This document shows positions 15,004 through 20,695 of a stretch of DNA of 20,695 nucleotides, piece by piece (position 1 is the stretch's first letter; every line of letters begins with the position of its first letter). Origin of the DNA: an uncultured Sutterella sp. GTDB taxonomy: Bacteria > Pseudomonadota > Gammaproteobacteria > Burkholderiales > Burkholderiaceae_F. The DNA lies in NCBI GenBank assembly GCA_900544255.1, contig UQUM01000035.1, positions 1 to 20,695 of the forward strand, written 5' to 3'. A model generated the notes under the pieces. That model was not told the DNA's origin, did no database searches, and was given only the letters and a program-made list of their open reading frames with translations. The position numbers were made by a program, and so were the translations under genes.

Positions 15004-15771
15004 ATGACGGGAAGCAAGACCACCCGCCGCGAATTCCTCACGAAGGCCTGCGAACTTTCGGCCGCAGGCTTCGTGACGGCCTTCGCCTGGGGTTCTCTCA
15101 GCCTTCGCGACGCCAATGCGCGCTGGATGCCCAGGCCGCCCGGCGCCGTCGACGGAAAAGACTTTCTCGCGCTCTGCTTGCGCTGCGGACAATGCGTGAC
15201 GTCCTGCCCGTACGACACGCTGAAGCTTGCCGGCCCCTTCGATCCGGCGCCCGGCGGCACGCCGTTCTTCGACCCGGAGAAGATTCCCTGCTACATGTGC
15301 AAAGATCTTCCCTGCGTGAAGGCCTGTCCGACGGGTGCGCTATCCCTGACACTCGACAACATCAGCGACGCCCGCATGGGCATCGCAATTGTCGATCCTG
15401 CCTCGTGCCTCTCGCATCAGGGCCTTCGCTGCGAGGTGTGCTACCGCGCCTGTCCCGAAGAGGACAAGGCGCTCACGATCGAGCTGCATCCCCGAGGCAT
15501 CAGCCGCCACGCGATGTTCATCCCGGTCGTGCAGCCCGAGCACTGCACGGGCTGCGGCCTCTGCACGAAGAGCTGTCCCACCGACACGCCCGCCATCCGC
15601 ATTGCCGACCGCAAAGCGGTGCTGGGCCAAATCGGCAACCACTACCGCCTCGGATGGCTCCCCGACGACGATCCCAAGAACCTGCGCGATGCCGCGCCCG
15701 AAGATGCTGCGCCGGAAGCGCCCGCATCCGGCGCGGGCGGCCTCGACTTTCTCAATGAGAATGCGTTATGA
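15004..15771 (+). CDS. napG: NapG, Tat-exported ferredoxin-type quinol dehydrogenase subunit
   Basis: This 255-residue protein has a clear Tat motif TTRREFL near residue 7 and sixteen cysteines in four [4Fe-4S] sets: C58/61/64/68, C96/99/104/108, C135/143/146/150 and C181/184/187/191. This is the MauM/NapG pattern. NapG works with membrane-bound NapH to pass electrons from (mena)quinol toward the NapB-NapA complex on the periplasmic side. GGAG lies six bases before the ATG. The stop overlaps the napH start in ATGA, so the two are translationally coupled. Confidence 0.96.
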   Translation: MTGSKTTRREFLTKACELSAAGFVTAFAWGSLSLRDANARWMPRPPGAVDGKDFLALCLRCGQCVTSCPYDTLKLAGPFDPAPGGTPFFDPEKIPCYMCKDLPCVKACPTGALSLTLDNISDARMGIAIVDPASCLSHQGLRCEVCYRACPEEDKALTIELHPRGISRHAMFIPVVQPEHCTGCGLCTKSCPTDTPAIRIADRKAVLGQIGNHYRLGWLPDDDPKNLRDAAPEDAAPEAPASGAGGLDFLNENAL

Positions 15772-16622
15772 AGCGGCTTTACAACATGCGATACACGCTT
15801 GCCCGCCGCGCGCTTCAGCTGACGGTGCTCGGGCTCTTCATCGCAACGGCAAGGTTCGGATGGACGCTCGCCGGAAAGCCCCTTCTTGACGGCACGCTCT
15901 CCTCATCGAGAATCGCCGGCATGATTCCGCTCTCTGACCCGCTCGCGCTCCTTGAGCGCCTTGCAACAGGACACCTGCCGACCGTGACCGCCGGTCTCGG
16001 CGCGCTCATCGTCGTCGTGCTCTACGGGCTTCTCGGATCCCGCACCTTCTGCGGCTGGATCTGTCCCATGAACATGGTGGCCGACGCCGCCGAGTGGCTG
16101 CGCGTGCGTCTGGGACTTAAGGCCGACGTCGTACGCATCTCGAACAAGGTCCGCTACGGACTTCTGGCCGCAGCGCTCATTCTGAGCGCCGCCACCGGCA
16201 CGGCCGCCTTCGAGGCGGTGAGTCCCCAGGCCTGGATTTGGCGAGACCTCGTTTTCGGCACGGGCCTTGCCGCACTATCGGCCGCATCCGCGGCGTTCGC
16301 GCTCGACCTGGCGCTCATGAAGCACGGCTGGTGCGGACACCTCTGCCCGCTCGGCGCCTTCTGGTCGCTCGTCGGACGGCTCACCCATTCGCCGGGCATC
16401 CGGGTGCGCTTTGACGACAAGGCCTGCAACCGCTGCGGCGCCTGTCTGCACGTCTGCCCGGAACCTCAGGTGATCCGCTTTGCAAGCCTCAAGGAAACAG
16501 GCCGCATACCCGCCGGCGACTGTCTTAACTGCGGCCGCTGCATCGAGGCCTGCAGGGAGAACGCACTCAAGTTCGGCATTGGACCCGCCGACAAAACTTC
16601 AAATTCCTCCGACCCAAAATAA
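15768..16622 (+). CDS. napH: NapH, membrane ferredoxin-type quinol dehydrogenase subunit
   Basis: This 284-residue protein has about four membrane helices (about 17-35, 72-90, 128-148 and 160-182). It carries two CxxxCP motifs at helix ends (CGWICP, C95/C99; CGHLCP, C189/C193), known in NapH as important for quinol oxidation. The C-terminal cytoplasmic part binds two [4Fe-4S] clusters (C220/223/226/230 and C252/255/258/262). It is overlapped with napG, as expected for a complex. In the absence of a visible napC, NapGH would be the main electron entry route. ATG 15768 is the coupled start; ATG at codon 7 is an alternative. Confidence 0.96.
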   Translation: MKRLYNMRYTLARRALQLTVLGLFIATARFGWTLAGKPLLDGTLSSSRIAGMIPLSDPLALLERLATGHLPTVTAGLGALIVVVLYGLLGSRTFCGWICPMNMVADAAEWLRVRLGLKADVVRISNKVRYGLLAAALILSAATGTAAFEAVSPQAWIWRDLVFGTGLAALSAASAAFALDLALMKHGWCGHLCPLGAFWSLVGRLTHSPGIRVRFDDKACNRCGACLHVCPEPQVIRFASLKETGRIPAGDCLNCGRCIEACRENALKFGIGPADKTSNSSDPK

Positions 16623-16635
16623 GGAGAAAACCATC

Positions 16636-16968
16636 ATGTACAAACTCGCCACGCTTTTCGCGACCCTCTGTCTGCTTACGGGCGCCGCCACCGTTCAAGC
16701 CGCCGCCGACAAGGTCGACGTCAACACCAACCACGACGTCATCGGTGCGCCGGGCATCATTCCGCATCCGATCGAAAGCTATCTTCCGATCACGGCCAAT
16801 AAGAACACGTGCCTCATGTGCCACAAGAACGCCTCATCTGAAAAACGCAAGTCCGGCGAAATCCCGATGAGCCACATCAGGAACGGCAAGGTGACGGGCG
16901 ACCGCTGGAACTGCACGCTCTGCCATGCGCCGAGCATGCCCGCCGAAACCGGCTCCGGCGCCAAGTAA
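16636..16968 (+). CDS. napB: NapB, periplasmic diheme cytochrome c subunit
   Basis: This 110-residue precursor has a Sec signal peptide (about 1-23, ending VQAAA). It carries two heme c sites, CLMCH (59-63) and CTLCH (93-97). Candidate distal histidines are H44 (IIPHPIESY) and H80 (PMSHI). NapB passes electrons to NapA. It is shorter than most NapB precursors (roughly 130-150 residues), mainly at the ends; the heme core is intact. AAGGAG overlaps the napH stop codon and lies nine bases before ATG 16636, so the upstream in-frame extension is not used. It is the last gene of the operon and is followed by a strong terminator. Confidence 0.93.
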   Translation: MYKLATLFATLCLLTGAATVQAAADKVDVNTNHDVIGAPGIIPHPIESYLPITANKNTCLMCHKNASSEKRKSGEIPMSHIRNGKVTGDRWNCTLCHAPSMPAETGSGAK

Positions 16969-16999
16969 GGCCCGGCGAAAACACCGTCTTTCCACACAG

Positions 17000-17038
17000 A
17001 AAGGCCGCAGAATTCCCGCACAGTCCTGCGGCCTTTTT
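17000..17038. terminator. Bidirectional terminator between nap and nar
   Basis: An 11-bp stem (AAAGGCCGCAG at 17000-17010 with CTGCGGCCTTT at 17026-17036) has a 15-base loop. T residues follow on the plus strand and A residues precede it, giving a short T run on the minus strand. It lies between the convergent napB and narL genes and can end both transcripts. Confidence 0.88.
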
Positions 17039-17069
17039 GCCATTTCGATTTTGAATGGAGACAGGGGCG

Positions 17070-17723
17070 TTATTCCGCCGCCTGCTGCTGAGCCGCCCAG
17101 ACGGCAGCCTCCACGCGGCTGCGGCAATCGAGCTTCTTCAAAAGATGCTTGACGTGACCCTTGACCGTACCCTCGGTAATGTCGAGCTGCCGGGCAATAA
17201 CCTTGTTGGTGCACCCCTTGGCGATCAGATCAAGCACCTCCGCCTCACGTCCCGTGAGCGTTGGACGGACCTCCTGCGTCGAGCGCCTCTTCGCGCGAAG
17301 CGTGGTCGTCAGAAACGCCATCATCGACGCATCGACGACGATCTTCCCCTCAAGCGTCCGGCGAATCGACATCAGGAATTCTTCAGGCTCCATGTCCTTC
17401 AGGAAGTACCCGTCCGCACCCGCCTCAATGCAGGCCGTCAGGTCCTTTCCCGAGTCGCTCACCGTTAGGATCACAATGCGGCGCGAGGGATCCTCCTCCT
17501 TGAGCGTCGAGAGGATTTCAACGCCGGAGCTTCCCTTCATGTTCAGGTCAAGGATCGTCAGATCGGGTTCGGTGCGGCGCACGAGTTCAAGCGCCTCTTC
17601 CCGCGTGCCTGCCTCTCCCACGACATCGACGCTTGGCTCGAGGTCAAGAAGTTCGTGCACGCCACGGCGAAAAAGAGGATGATCGTCCACAATTGCGATC
17701 GTGTAGCGTTCCTTGGCCGTCAT
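17070..17723 (-). CDS. narL: NarL-type nitrate/nitrite response regulator
   Basis: This 217-residue regulator has a receiver domain (D13-D14 acidic pocket, phosphoacceptor D59 in LTILDLNMKG, T87, K109) and a C-terminal LuxR-type helix-turn-helix. The HTH LTGREAEVLDLIAKGCTNKV followed by ARQLDITEGTVKGHVKHLLKKL and SRVEAAVW is very close to NarL/NarP. It is preceded by AAGGA seven bases before the ATG. It follows narX by 62 bp on the same strand; that gap contains a small hairpin (CGCTC-GCGAA-GAGCG, plus-strand 17768-17782) and AT-rich sequence that might modulate narL relative to narX. Convergence with nap and the NarX neighbour point to nitrate control of nap, though a cognate NarL operator is not clear. 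Confidence 0.93.
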   Translation of the reverse strand: MTAKERYTIAIVDDHPLFRRGVHELLDLEPSVDVVGEAGTREEALELVRRTEPDLTILDLNMKGSSGVEILSTLKEEDPSRRIVILTVSDSGKDLTACIEAGADGYFLKDMEPEEFLMSIRRTLEGKIVVDASMMAFLTTTLRAKRRSTQEVRPTLTGREAEVLDLIAKGCTNKVIARQLDITEGTVKGHVKHLLKKLDCRSRVEAAVWAAQQQAAE

Positions 17724-17785
17724 TTGGAATCCTTTAAAGCTATTTCACAATTTTATTTTTATTGTAACGCTCGCGAAGAGCGCTT

Positions 17786-19561
17786 TCAGCATTCTCTTTC
17801 CTGATGCCGAGGCACTGCCAGCGTCACGCATGTGCCGCCGTTTTCACCCGGCACGACCGAAATCGTCCCGTGGAGCGCCTCGGCACGCTCCTTCATGATT
17901 GAGAGGCCGAAGTGCCTGTACTTGCCCGGATCGGCCGGGATGCCAATGCCGTCGTCAATCACCTTGAGAAGGATCGTATCGTCCGATCCTCGCGAGAGCG
18001 TCACGCGGACATGGTTTGCTCTCGCGTGCTTTTCAACATTGACGAGCGCCTCTCTCAGAATATGAACAAAGTGGATCTGTTCATTGGGAGAAAGCTCCAG
18101 GCCGAGGAGCGCGTTCGAAACGGTCGTTGTGATGCCCGTACGATTCCGGAACTCCTCGACCGTCTCCTCCACCGCGCCGTTGAGCCCGGAACTGTTGATC
18201 TGAAGCCTGAAGGTCGTGAGAACCTCGCGCAGCTGCCGATACGCGGTCGATATGCCATCGGAAAGCTCGCCCGCCGTTTCAAGCACCTTCTCCTTGGGCT
18301 CGCCTCGTTCGATGAAGACCTTGAGGCGATGCATCTGAATGCGCGAATAGGACAGCGACTGCGCGATGGAATCGTGAAGTTCGCGTGCGATCGTCGAGCG
18401 TTCCTCCAGCACTGCAAGACGCCTGTCGTCCGACTGCCGCGTGCTTCGTTCAATGCCGCGACCGAATGTCTGAGCCAACGTCTCACCAAAGCTCATCTGC
18501 CAGTCCTCAGGCTTGACGTCAAAGAGCGCCTCAAGTATTCCAAGCGATGGATTGGCAGTTGAAAGCACAAAGCTCACAACGTTCGATTCGGCCTTGCCTT
18601 CCGGCCAGGCGCTCGACTGGGCAAGGACCGCGGCCGTCCCTTCCGCACTCACGACGAGCCTTACGGCCCTGGCGCCGAACTGCGTGCAAGACTCATCGAG
18701 AATGCTGTCGAGCGAATGCCGCTTGTAGACCGCACCCCAGGCGGCCGACTGCGCCACGCGGTTCAGAAACTGCAGGCCGGCATTGCGCCGATTGAGGTCC
18801 TCGGTCTTCCTTTCAACTTCCTGCTCCAAGTGTCCGTAAAGACGGCCGAGCTCGTCGACCATGTAGTTGAAGCTCGTCCCGAGCCTGCCTATTTCATTGG
18901 GCGCCGGAACGACGGCACGAACTGAAAAGTCGCCCTTTCGAACGGCATCGGCCGCTGCGCCTATAGCAAGAAGCGGACGAAAGATGCTGCGGCGCATCAC
19001 GGCGAGCATCGCAAAACTCACGCCCATCGCCCCCAGCAGAATGACGGTGAGGATCTTCTGCAGAAGTGCAAGTCTAGAGTTGAGACCGTTTTCAAGCGTC
19101 TGCACGAACCTGTCGACGCCTTCTACAAAGGCCGGGATCTGCTCGGTGAACCGCTTTCTCGCCTCAATGCTTGTGATGCTCGCCTCTGCCAAAGGCTTCA
19201 CCTTCTGCTCGAACCGCTCCTTCAGCGCAACATACTGCTCATGGGCAGGATTGTCCGCCTCGGCGGGAACCCCATTGAGAAGACCGGGACTCTCAAGCTT
19301 GTGCCCGAACTCCTCAAGCGCGGAGAGCGTTCTCTGCCTTCGCTCGTCGGCGGAGGAAAACGGATCCGCCACCGCCAGCGCGAGCTTGTAGCTCTGCATG
19401 CGCATGCTGCCAGAGACGTTGATGGCGCCGCCCGAGCCCGTCGACTGCTCGGTAAGGATCAATGCCGGCGCCGCTGCGAGAACAGCAAGCAGACCGATCA
19501 CGGCGAAAACGACAAAGTACTGTCGGACAATGGAGGCGCGGAGCCACTCGATGATGCGCAT
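17786..19561 (-). CDS. narX: NarX-type nitrate sensor histidine kinase
   Basis: This inner-membrane sensor has about 591 residues. The first helix (about 11-37) leads into a periplasmic domain with a P-box (AINVSGSMRMQSYKLA); its arginine, R54, corresponds to the nitrate-contacting position of E. coli NarX. The second helix (about 170-189) is followed by a HAMP domain, a coiled segment and a central GAF-like region (about 260-375). The HisKA_3 dimerisation domain carries H396 in ARELHDSIAQSLSYSRIQMH. The HATPase domain shows N508 (EALVNVEKH), DDGIGIP and HFGLSIMKERAEALHG. ATG 19561 is chosen because AAAGGA lies six bases upstream and MRIIEWLRASIVRQYF begins the membrane region; a longer frame to 19636 exists. 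Transcribed with narL. Confidence 0.93.
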   Translation of the reverse strand: MRIIEWLRASIVRQYFVVFAVIGLLAVLAAAPALILTEQSTGSGGAINVSGSMRMQSYKLALAVADPFSSADERRQRTLSALEEFGHKLESPGLLNGVPAEADNPAHEQYVALKERFEQKVKPLAEASITSIEARKRFTEQIPAFVEGVDRFVQTLENGLNSRLALLQKILTVILLGAMGVSFAMLAVMRRSIFRPLLAIGAAADAVRKGDFSVRAVVPAPNEIGRLGTSFNYMVDELGRLYGHLEQEVERKTEDLNRRNAGLQFLNRVAQSAAWGAVYKRHSLDSILDESCTQFGARAVRLVVSAEGTAAVLAQSSAWPEGKAESNVVSFVLSTANPSLGILEALFDVKPEDWQMSFGETLAQTFGRGIERSTRQSDDRRLAVLEERSTIARELHDSIAQSLSYSRIQMHRLKVFIERGEPKEKVLETAGELSDGISTAYRQLREVLTTFRLQINSSGLNGAVEETVEEFRNRTGITTTVSNALLGLELSPNEQIHFVHILREALVNVEKHARANHVRVTLSRGSDDTILLKVIDDGIGIPADPGKYRHFGLSIMKERAEALHGTISVVPGENGGTCVTLAVPRHQEREC

Positions 19562-19587
19562 GGCGGATCCTTTGTGATGATGTTCAT
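19498..19587 (-). CDS. Possible 29-residue upstream ORF overlapping the narX start
   Basis: A small frame starts at ATG 19587, preceded by the near-ideal Shine-Dalgarno AGGAGGT (plus strand 19592-19598). It reads MNIITKDPPCASSSG and ends LSFSP, running across the narX start codon in another frame and ending 63 bases inside narX. Its ribosome site is stronger than that of narX itself. It might be a leader ORF that couples or limits NarX translation, or the Shine-Dalgarno may serve narX at a long distance. There is no family resemblance. Confidence 0.3.
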   Translation of the reverse strand: MNIITKDPPCASSSGSAPPLSDSTLSFSP

Positions 19588-19825
19588 CGGGACCTCCTGA
19601 TTGTCGCACCTTTCTCTCGTCCGGTTCACCAAACACCGCCGTAATCGACAGTCCTGCGACTTGAACTCGACCACATGCGTTTTTGGAACAAAATCGTGAT
19701 GAAGGTAATTTAACGCTTCACCCTCTATCATGAAATGGGCTGCTTCCGGCACGCGACAGTCTGCATACGTCTTTTTGGCGTCTTCGAGAAATCGTCGTAA
19801 CAAAATTGCAGTCGAACAATCGCAC

Positions 19826-19854
19826 CCTATATTGCTCTGTCCGATCAGTCACAA
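19826..19854 (-). promoter_or_regulatory. Candidate sigma-70 promoter for narX
   Basis: On the minus strand TTGTGA (plus 19849-19854) and TATAGG (plus 19826-19831) are separated by exactly 17 bases. Each hexamer matches consensus at four of six positions. Transcription would begin near 19819, leaving a leader of about 258 bases before narX. Confidence 0.35.
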
Positions 19855-19887
19855 CTGAGAAGAACTAGGCGCATGGAAAAATAAGCG

Positions 19888-19907
19888 CTCCTTCCTGAGC
19901 GAAGGAG
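19888..19907. other. Hairpin in the narX-hydrogenase intergenic region
   Basis: CTCCTTC at 19888-19894 pairs with GAAGGAG at 19901-19907 around a 6-base loop. The plus-strand continuation lacks an immediate T run (a weak ACTTTT follows). Smaller hairpins (CCCCA/TGGGG at 19958-19976, CGCCC/GGGCG at 20014-20028) follow. They could be parts of a plus-strand leader ahead of the hydrogenase gene, but no known riboswitch class is recognisable. Confidence 0.25.
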
Positions 19908-20042
19908 GGTCAGACTTTTCTCCATATTCAACTGTAGGAACCAGAAGCATCCCCACACCCCAACTCGAAAATGGGGAGAGGATGTAAGGTTTTTTGTGTC
20001 TAGGCGATAATGACGCCCCCGCAGGGCGCGAAAGGAATCACC

Positions 20043-20084
20043 ATGGCACACCGTCTATTTTGGACAGCAGTGATTGCCGCCTAG
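20043..20084 (+). CDS. Possible 13-residue leader ORF
   Basis: ATG 20043 is preceded by AAAGGAA at good spacing, and the frame MAHRLFWTAVIAA ends in TAG. The ORF contains the second copy of the 20-bp repeat. It may be a leader peptide of the hydrogenase transcript or simply a chance ORF in insertion-sequence debris. No attenuator structure is clear after it. Confidence 0.2.
   Translation: MAHRLFWTAVIAA
20053..20072 (+). repeat. 20-bp dispersed direct repeat, copy 2
   Basis: This is identical over 20 bases to 11807-11826 (GTCTATTTTGGACAGCAGTG) and in the same orientation. The two copies bracket the nap and nar operons. Bases outside the 20-mer do not match. Confidence 0.6.
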
Positions 20085-20123
20085 CACTAACCCAAATCCC
20101 GGACATGAGCCGACCGTCAATCT

Positions 20124-20146
20124 CTATCAGTCTGATAGTTATAACT
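20124..20146. promoter_or_regulatory. Overlapping palindromes, candidate hydrogenase operator
   Basis: CTATCAG-T-CTGATAG (20124-20138) is a perfect 15-bp palindrome with a single central base. It overlaps AGTTATAACT (20137-20146), another perfect palindrome containing a possible -10 element, TATAAC. The pair lies about 128 bp before the hydrogenase start. A repressor or activator site overlapping a promoter would look like this; the protein is unknown. Confidence 0.35.
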
Positions 20147-20273
20147 GACAAATCGACGCCCGTACTGCGGGGTTTGGCGGACTACGGCCTAAAATGATGT
20201 ACCAACTCCGAAAGCCTTCCCCCAGCGTCTTTCCGGCAGTTTCGTTTTTCAGACCACAAGAACAGGAGATCTT

Positions 20274-20695
20274 ATGTCCAAGCACATGCGGCAGGCGGTT
20301 CGCGTCGCCATCGACGAGAACAACCCGGCCATTGTCCGCAACGAGGATCTTTGCGTGGAATGCCGCCTTTGCTCAGGCATCTGCAATGAATACGTCGGCG
20401 TCAACAGCGCCTACGATCTTGCCAAGACGGGCGACCGCTCCATCTGCATTCACTGCGGCCAGTGCATTTCCGTCTGCCCGACCCACTCCCTTCAGATCAA
20501 GTCCTCCCGCGAGGATGTCGAGAAGGCCGTGGAAGATCCCGACAAGATCGTGATCTTCTCTACGAGCCCGGCCGTCCGCGTTGCCCTGGGCGACGCCTTC
20601 AACATGCCCGACGGCGCGTTCGTCGAAGGCAAGATGATCAAGCTTCTTCGCCGCCTCGGCGGGGACTACGTTCTCGACACGAACTTCGCCGCCGA
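20274..20695 (+). CDS. [FeFe]-hydrogenase, N-terminal part (runs off the window)
   Basis: The first 140 residues are present. Two [4Fe-4S] clusters are visible: C27/C30/C33/C37 (CVECRLCSGIC) and C58/C61/C64/C68 (CIHCGQCISVCP). The hydrogenase large-subunit domain then starts with STSPAVRVALGDAFNMPDGA, GKMIKLLRRLGGDYV and DTNFAA, typical of iron-only hydrogenases. The H-cluster cysteine motifs should lie further on and cannot be checked, so catalytic competence is unproven. There is no N-terminal [2Fe-2S] domain, so it is a short form. AGGAGA lies five bases before ATG 20274. The enzyme would evolve or take up H2 in the cytoplasm. The 5' region carries the 20-bp repeat and the palindromes listed above. 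Confidence 0.85.
   Translation, partial: MSKHMRQAVRVAIDENNPAIVRNEDLCVECRLCSGICNEYVGVNSAYDLAKTGDRSICIHCGQCISVCPTHSLQIKSSREDVEKAVEDPDKIVIFSTSPAVRVALGDAFNMPDGAFVEGKMIKLLRRLGGDYVLDTNFAA

Noticed and set aside
13015..15192. 725-codon minus-strand open frame opposite napA
   Set aside because: napA on the plus strand has all expected motifs. The antisense frame is a product of strong GC codon bias and shows no family pattern. The same applies to the long antisense frames at 9774-10601 and 12151-12927.
19498..19803. 101-codon minus-strand ORF from a TTG start
   Set aside because: The TTG has no Shine-Dalgarno and the sequence shows no family. Only the internal ATG at 19587 has a ribosome site worth noting.
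1..20695. CRISPR array, tRNA, rRNA or complete insertion sequence
   Set aside because: No regularly spaced repeats, no tRNA-like cloverleaf with a GTTCRA arm in the gaps, no rRNA sequence, and no intact transposase with paired inverted repeats were seen by eye.

Overview
The window looks like a chromosomal stretch from an anaerobic, gut-type betaproteobacterium, most likely Burkholderiales/Sutterellaceae (Sutterella or Parasutterella relatives). That placement is inferred from recalled family features: a periplasmic nitrate reductase (Nap) operon with NapGH, a proteobacterial NarX/NarL pair, a LysR regulator next to RarD, and an [FeFe]-hydrogenase. No rRNA or tRNA gene is present to confirm it.

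Layout. Positions 1-1410 hold an Rpn/PD-(D/E)XK-type nuclease gene on the minus strand and a shorter C-terminal-only paralogue downstream of it. Positions 1680-4101 form a partition module: an unknown acidic protein, ParA and a KorB-like ParB. Three copies of a CTTCATCCGGAT-type palindrome lie upstream of parA and inside parB and are the best candidates for its centromere/operator. Positions 4345-6190 encode a membrane CHASE-like/GGDEF/PAS diguanylate cyclase with its own terminator. Positions 6493-6867 look like a decayed transposase tail. A LysR regulator (6894-7808) diverges from rarD (8144-9073), followed by a long-form aminopeptidase P (9165-10967).

Positions 10968-11957 are accessory debris: a truncated transposase-like helix-turn-helix ORF, a small ORF with an in-frame stop, a strong terminator, and a 20-bp sequence that recurs exactly at 20053. 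The nap operon napD-napA-napG-napH-napB (11958-16968) follows and ends in a strong terminator shared with the convergent narX-narL operon (17070-19561, minus strand). At the right edge an [FeFe]-hydrogenase gene starts at 20274 and runs out of the window.

How the parts fit. NapH/NapG would take electrons from menaquinol and pass them through the diheme NapB to the Mo-enzyme NapA, with NapD acting on the NapA Tat leader. No napC or napF is visible, so this appears to be a NapGH-dependent system. NarX senses nitrate through an intact P-box and phosphorylates NarL, which probably controls nap. The hydrogenase is a plausible partner for redox balance, but its operon lies outside the window. The most novel-looking element is the ParA/KorB-like ParB module with its own palindromic sites. 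No wholly new multi-gene system is evident.
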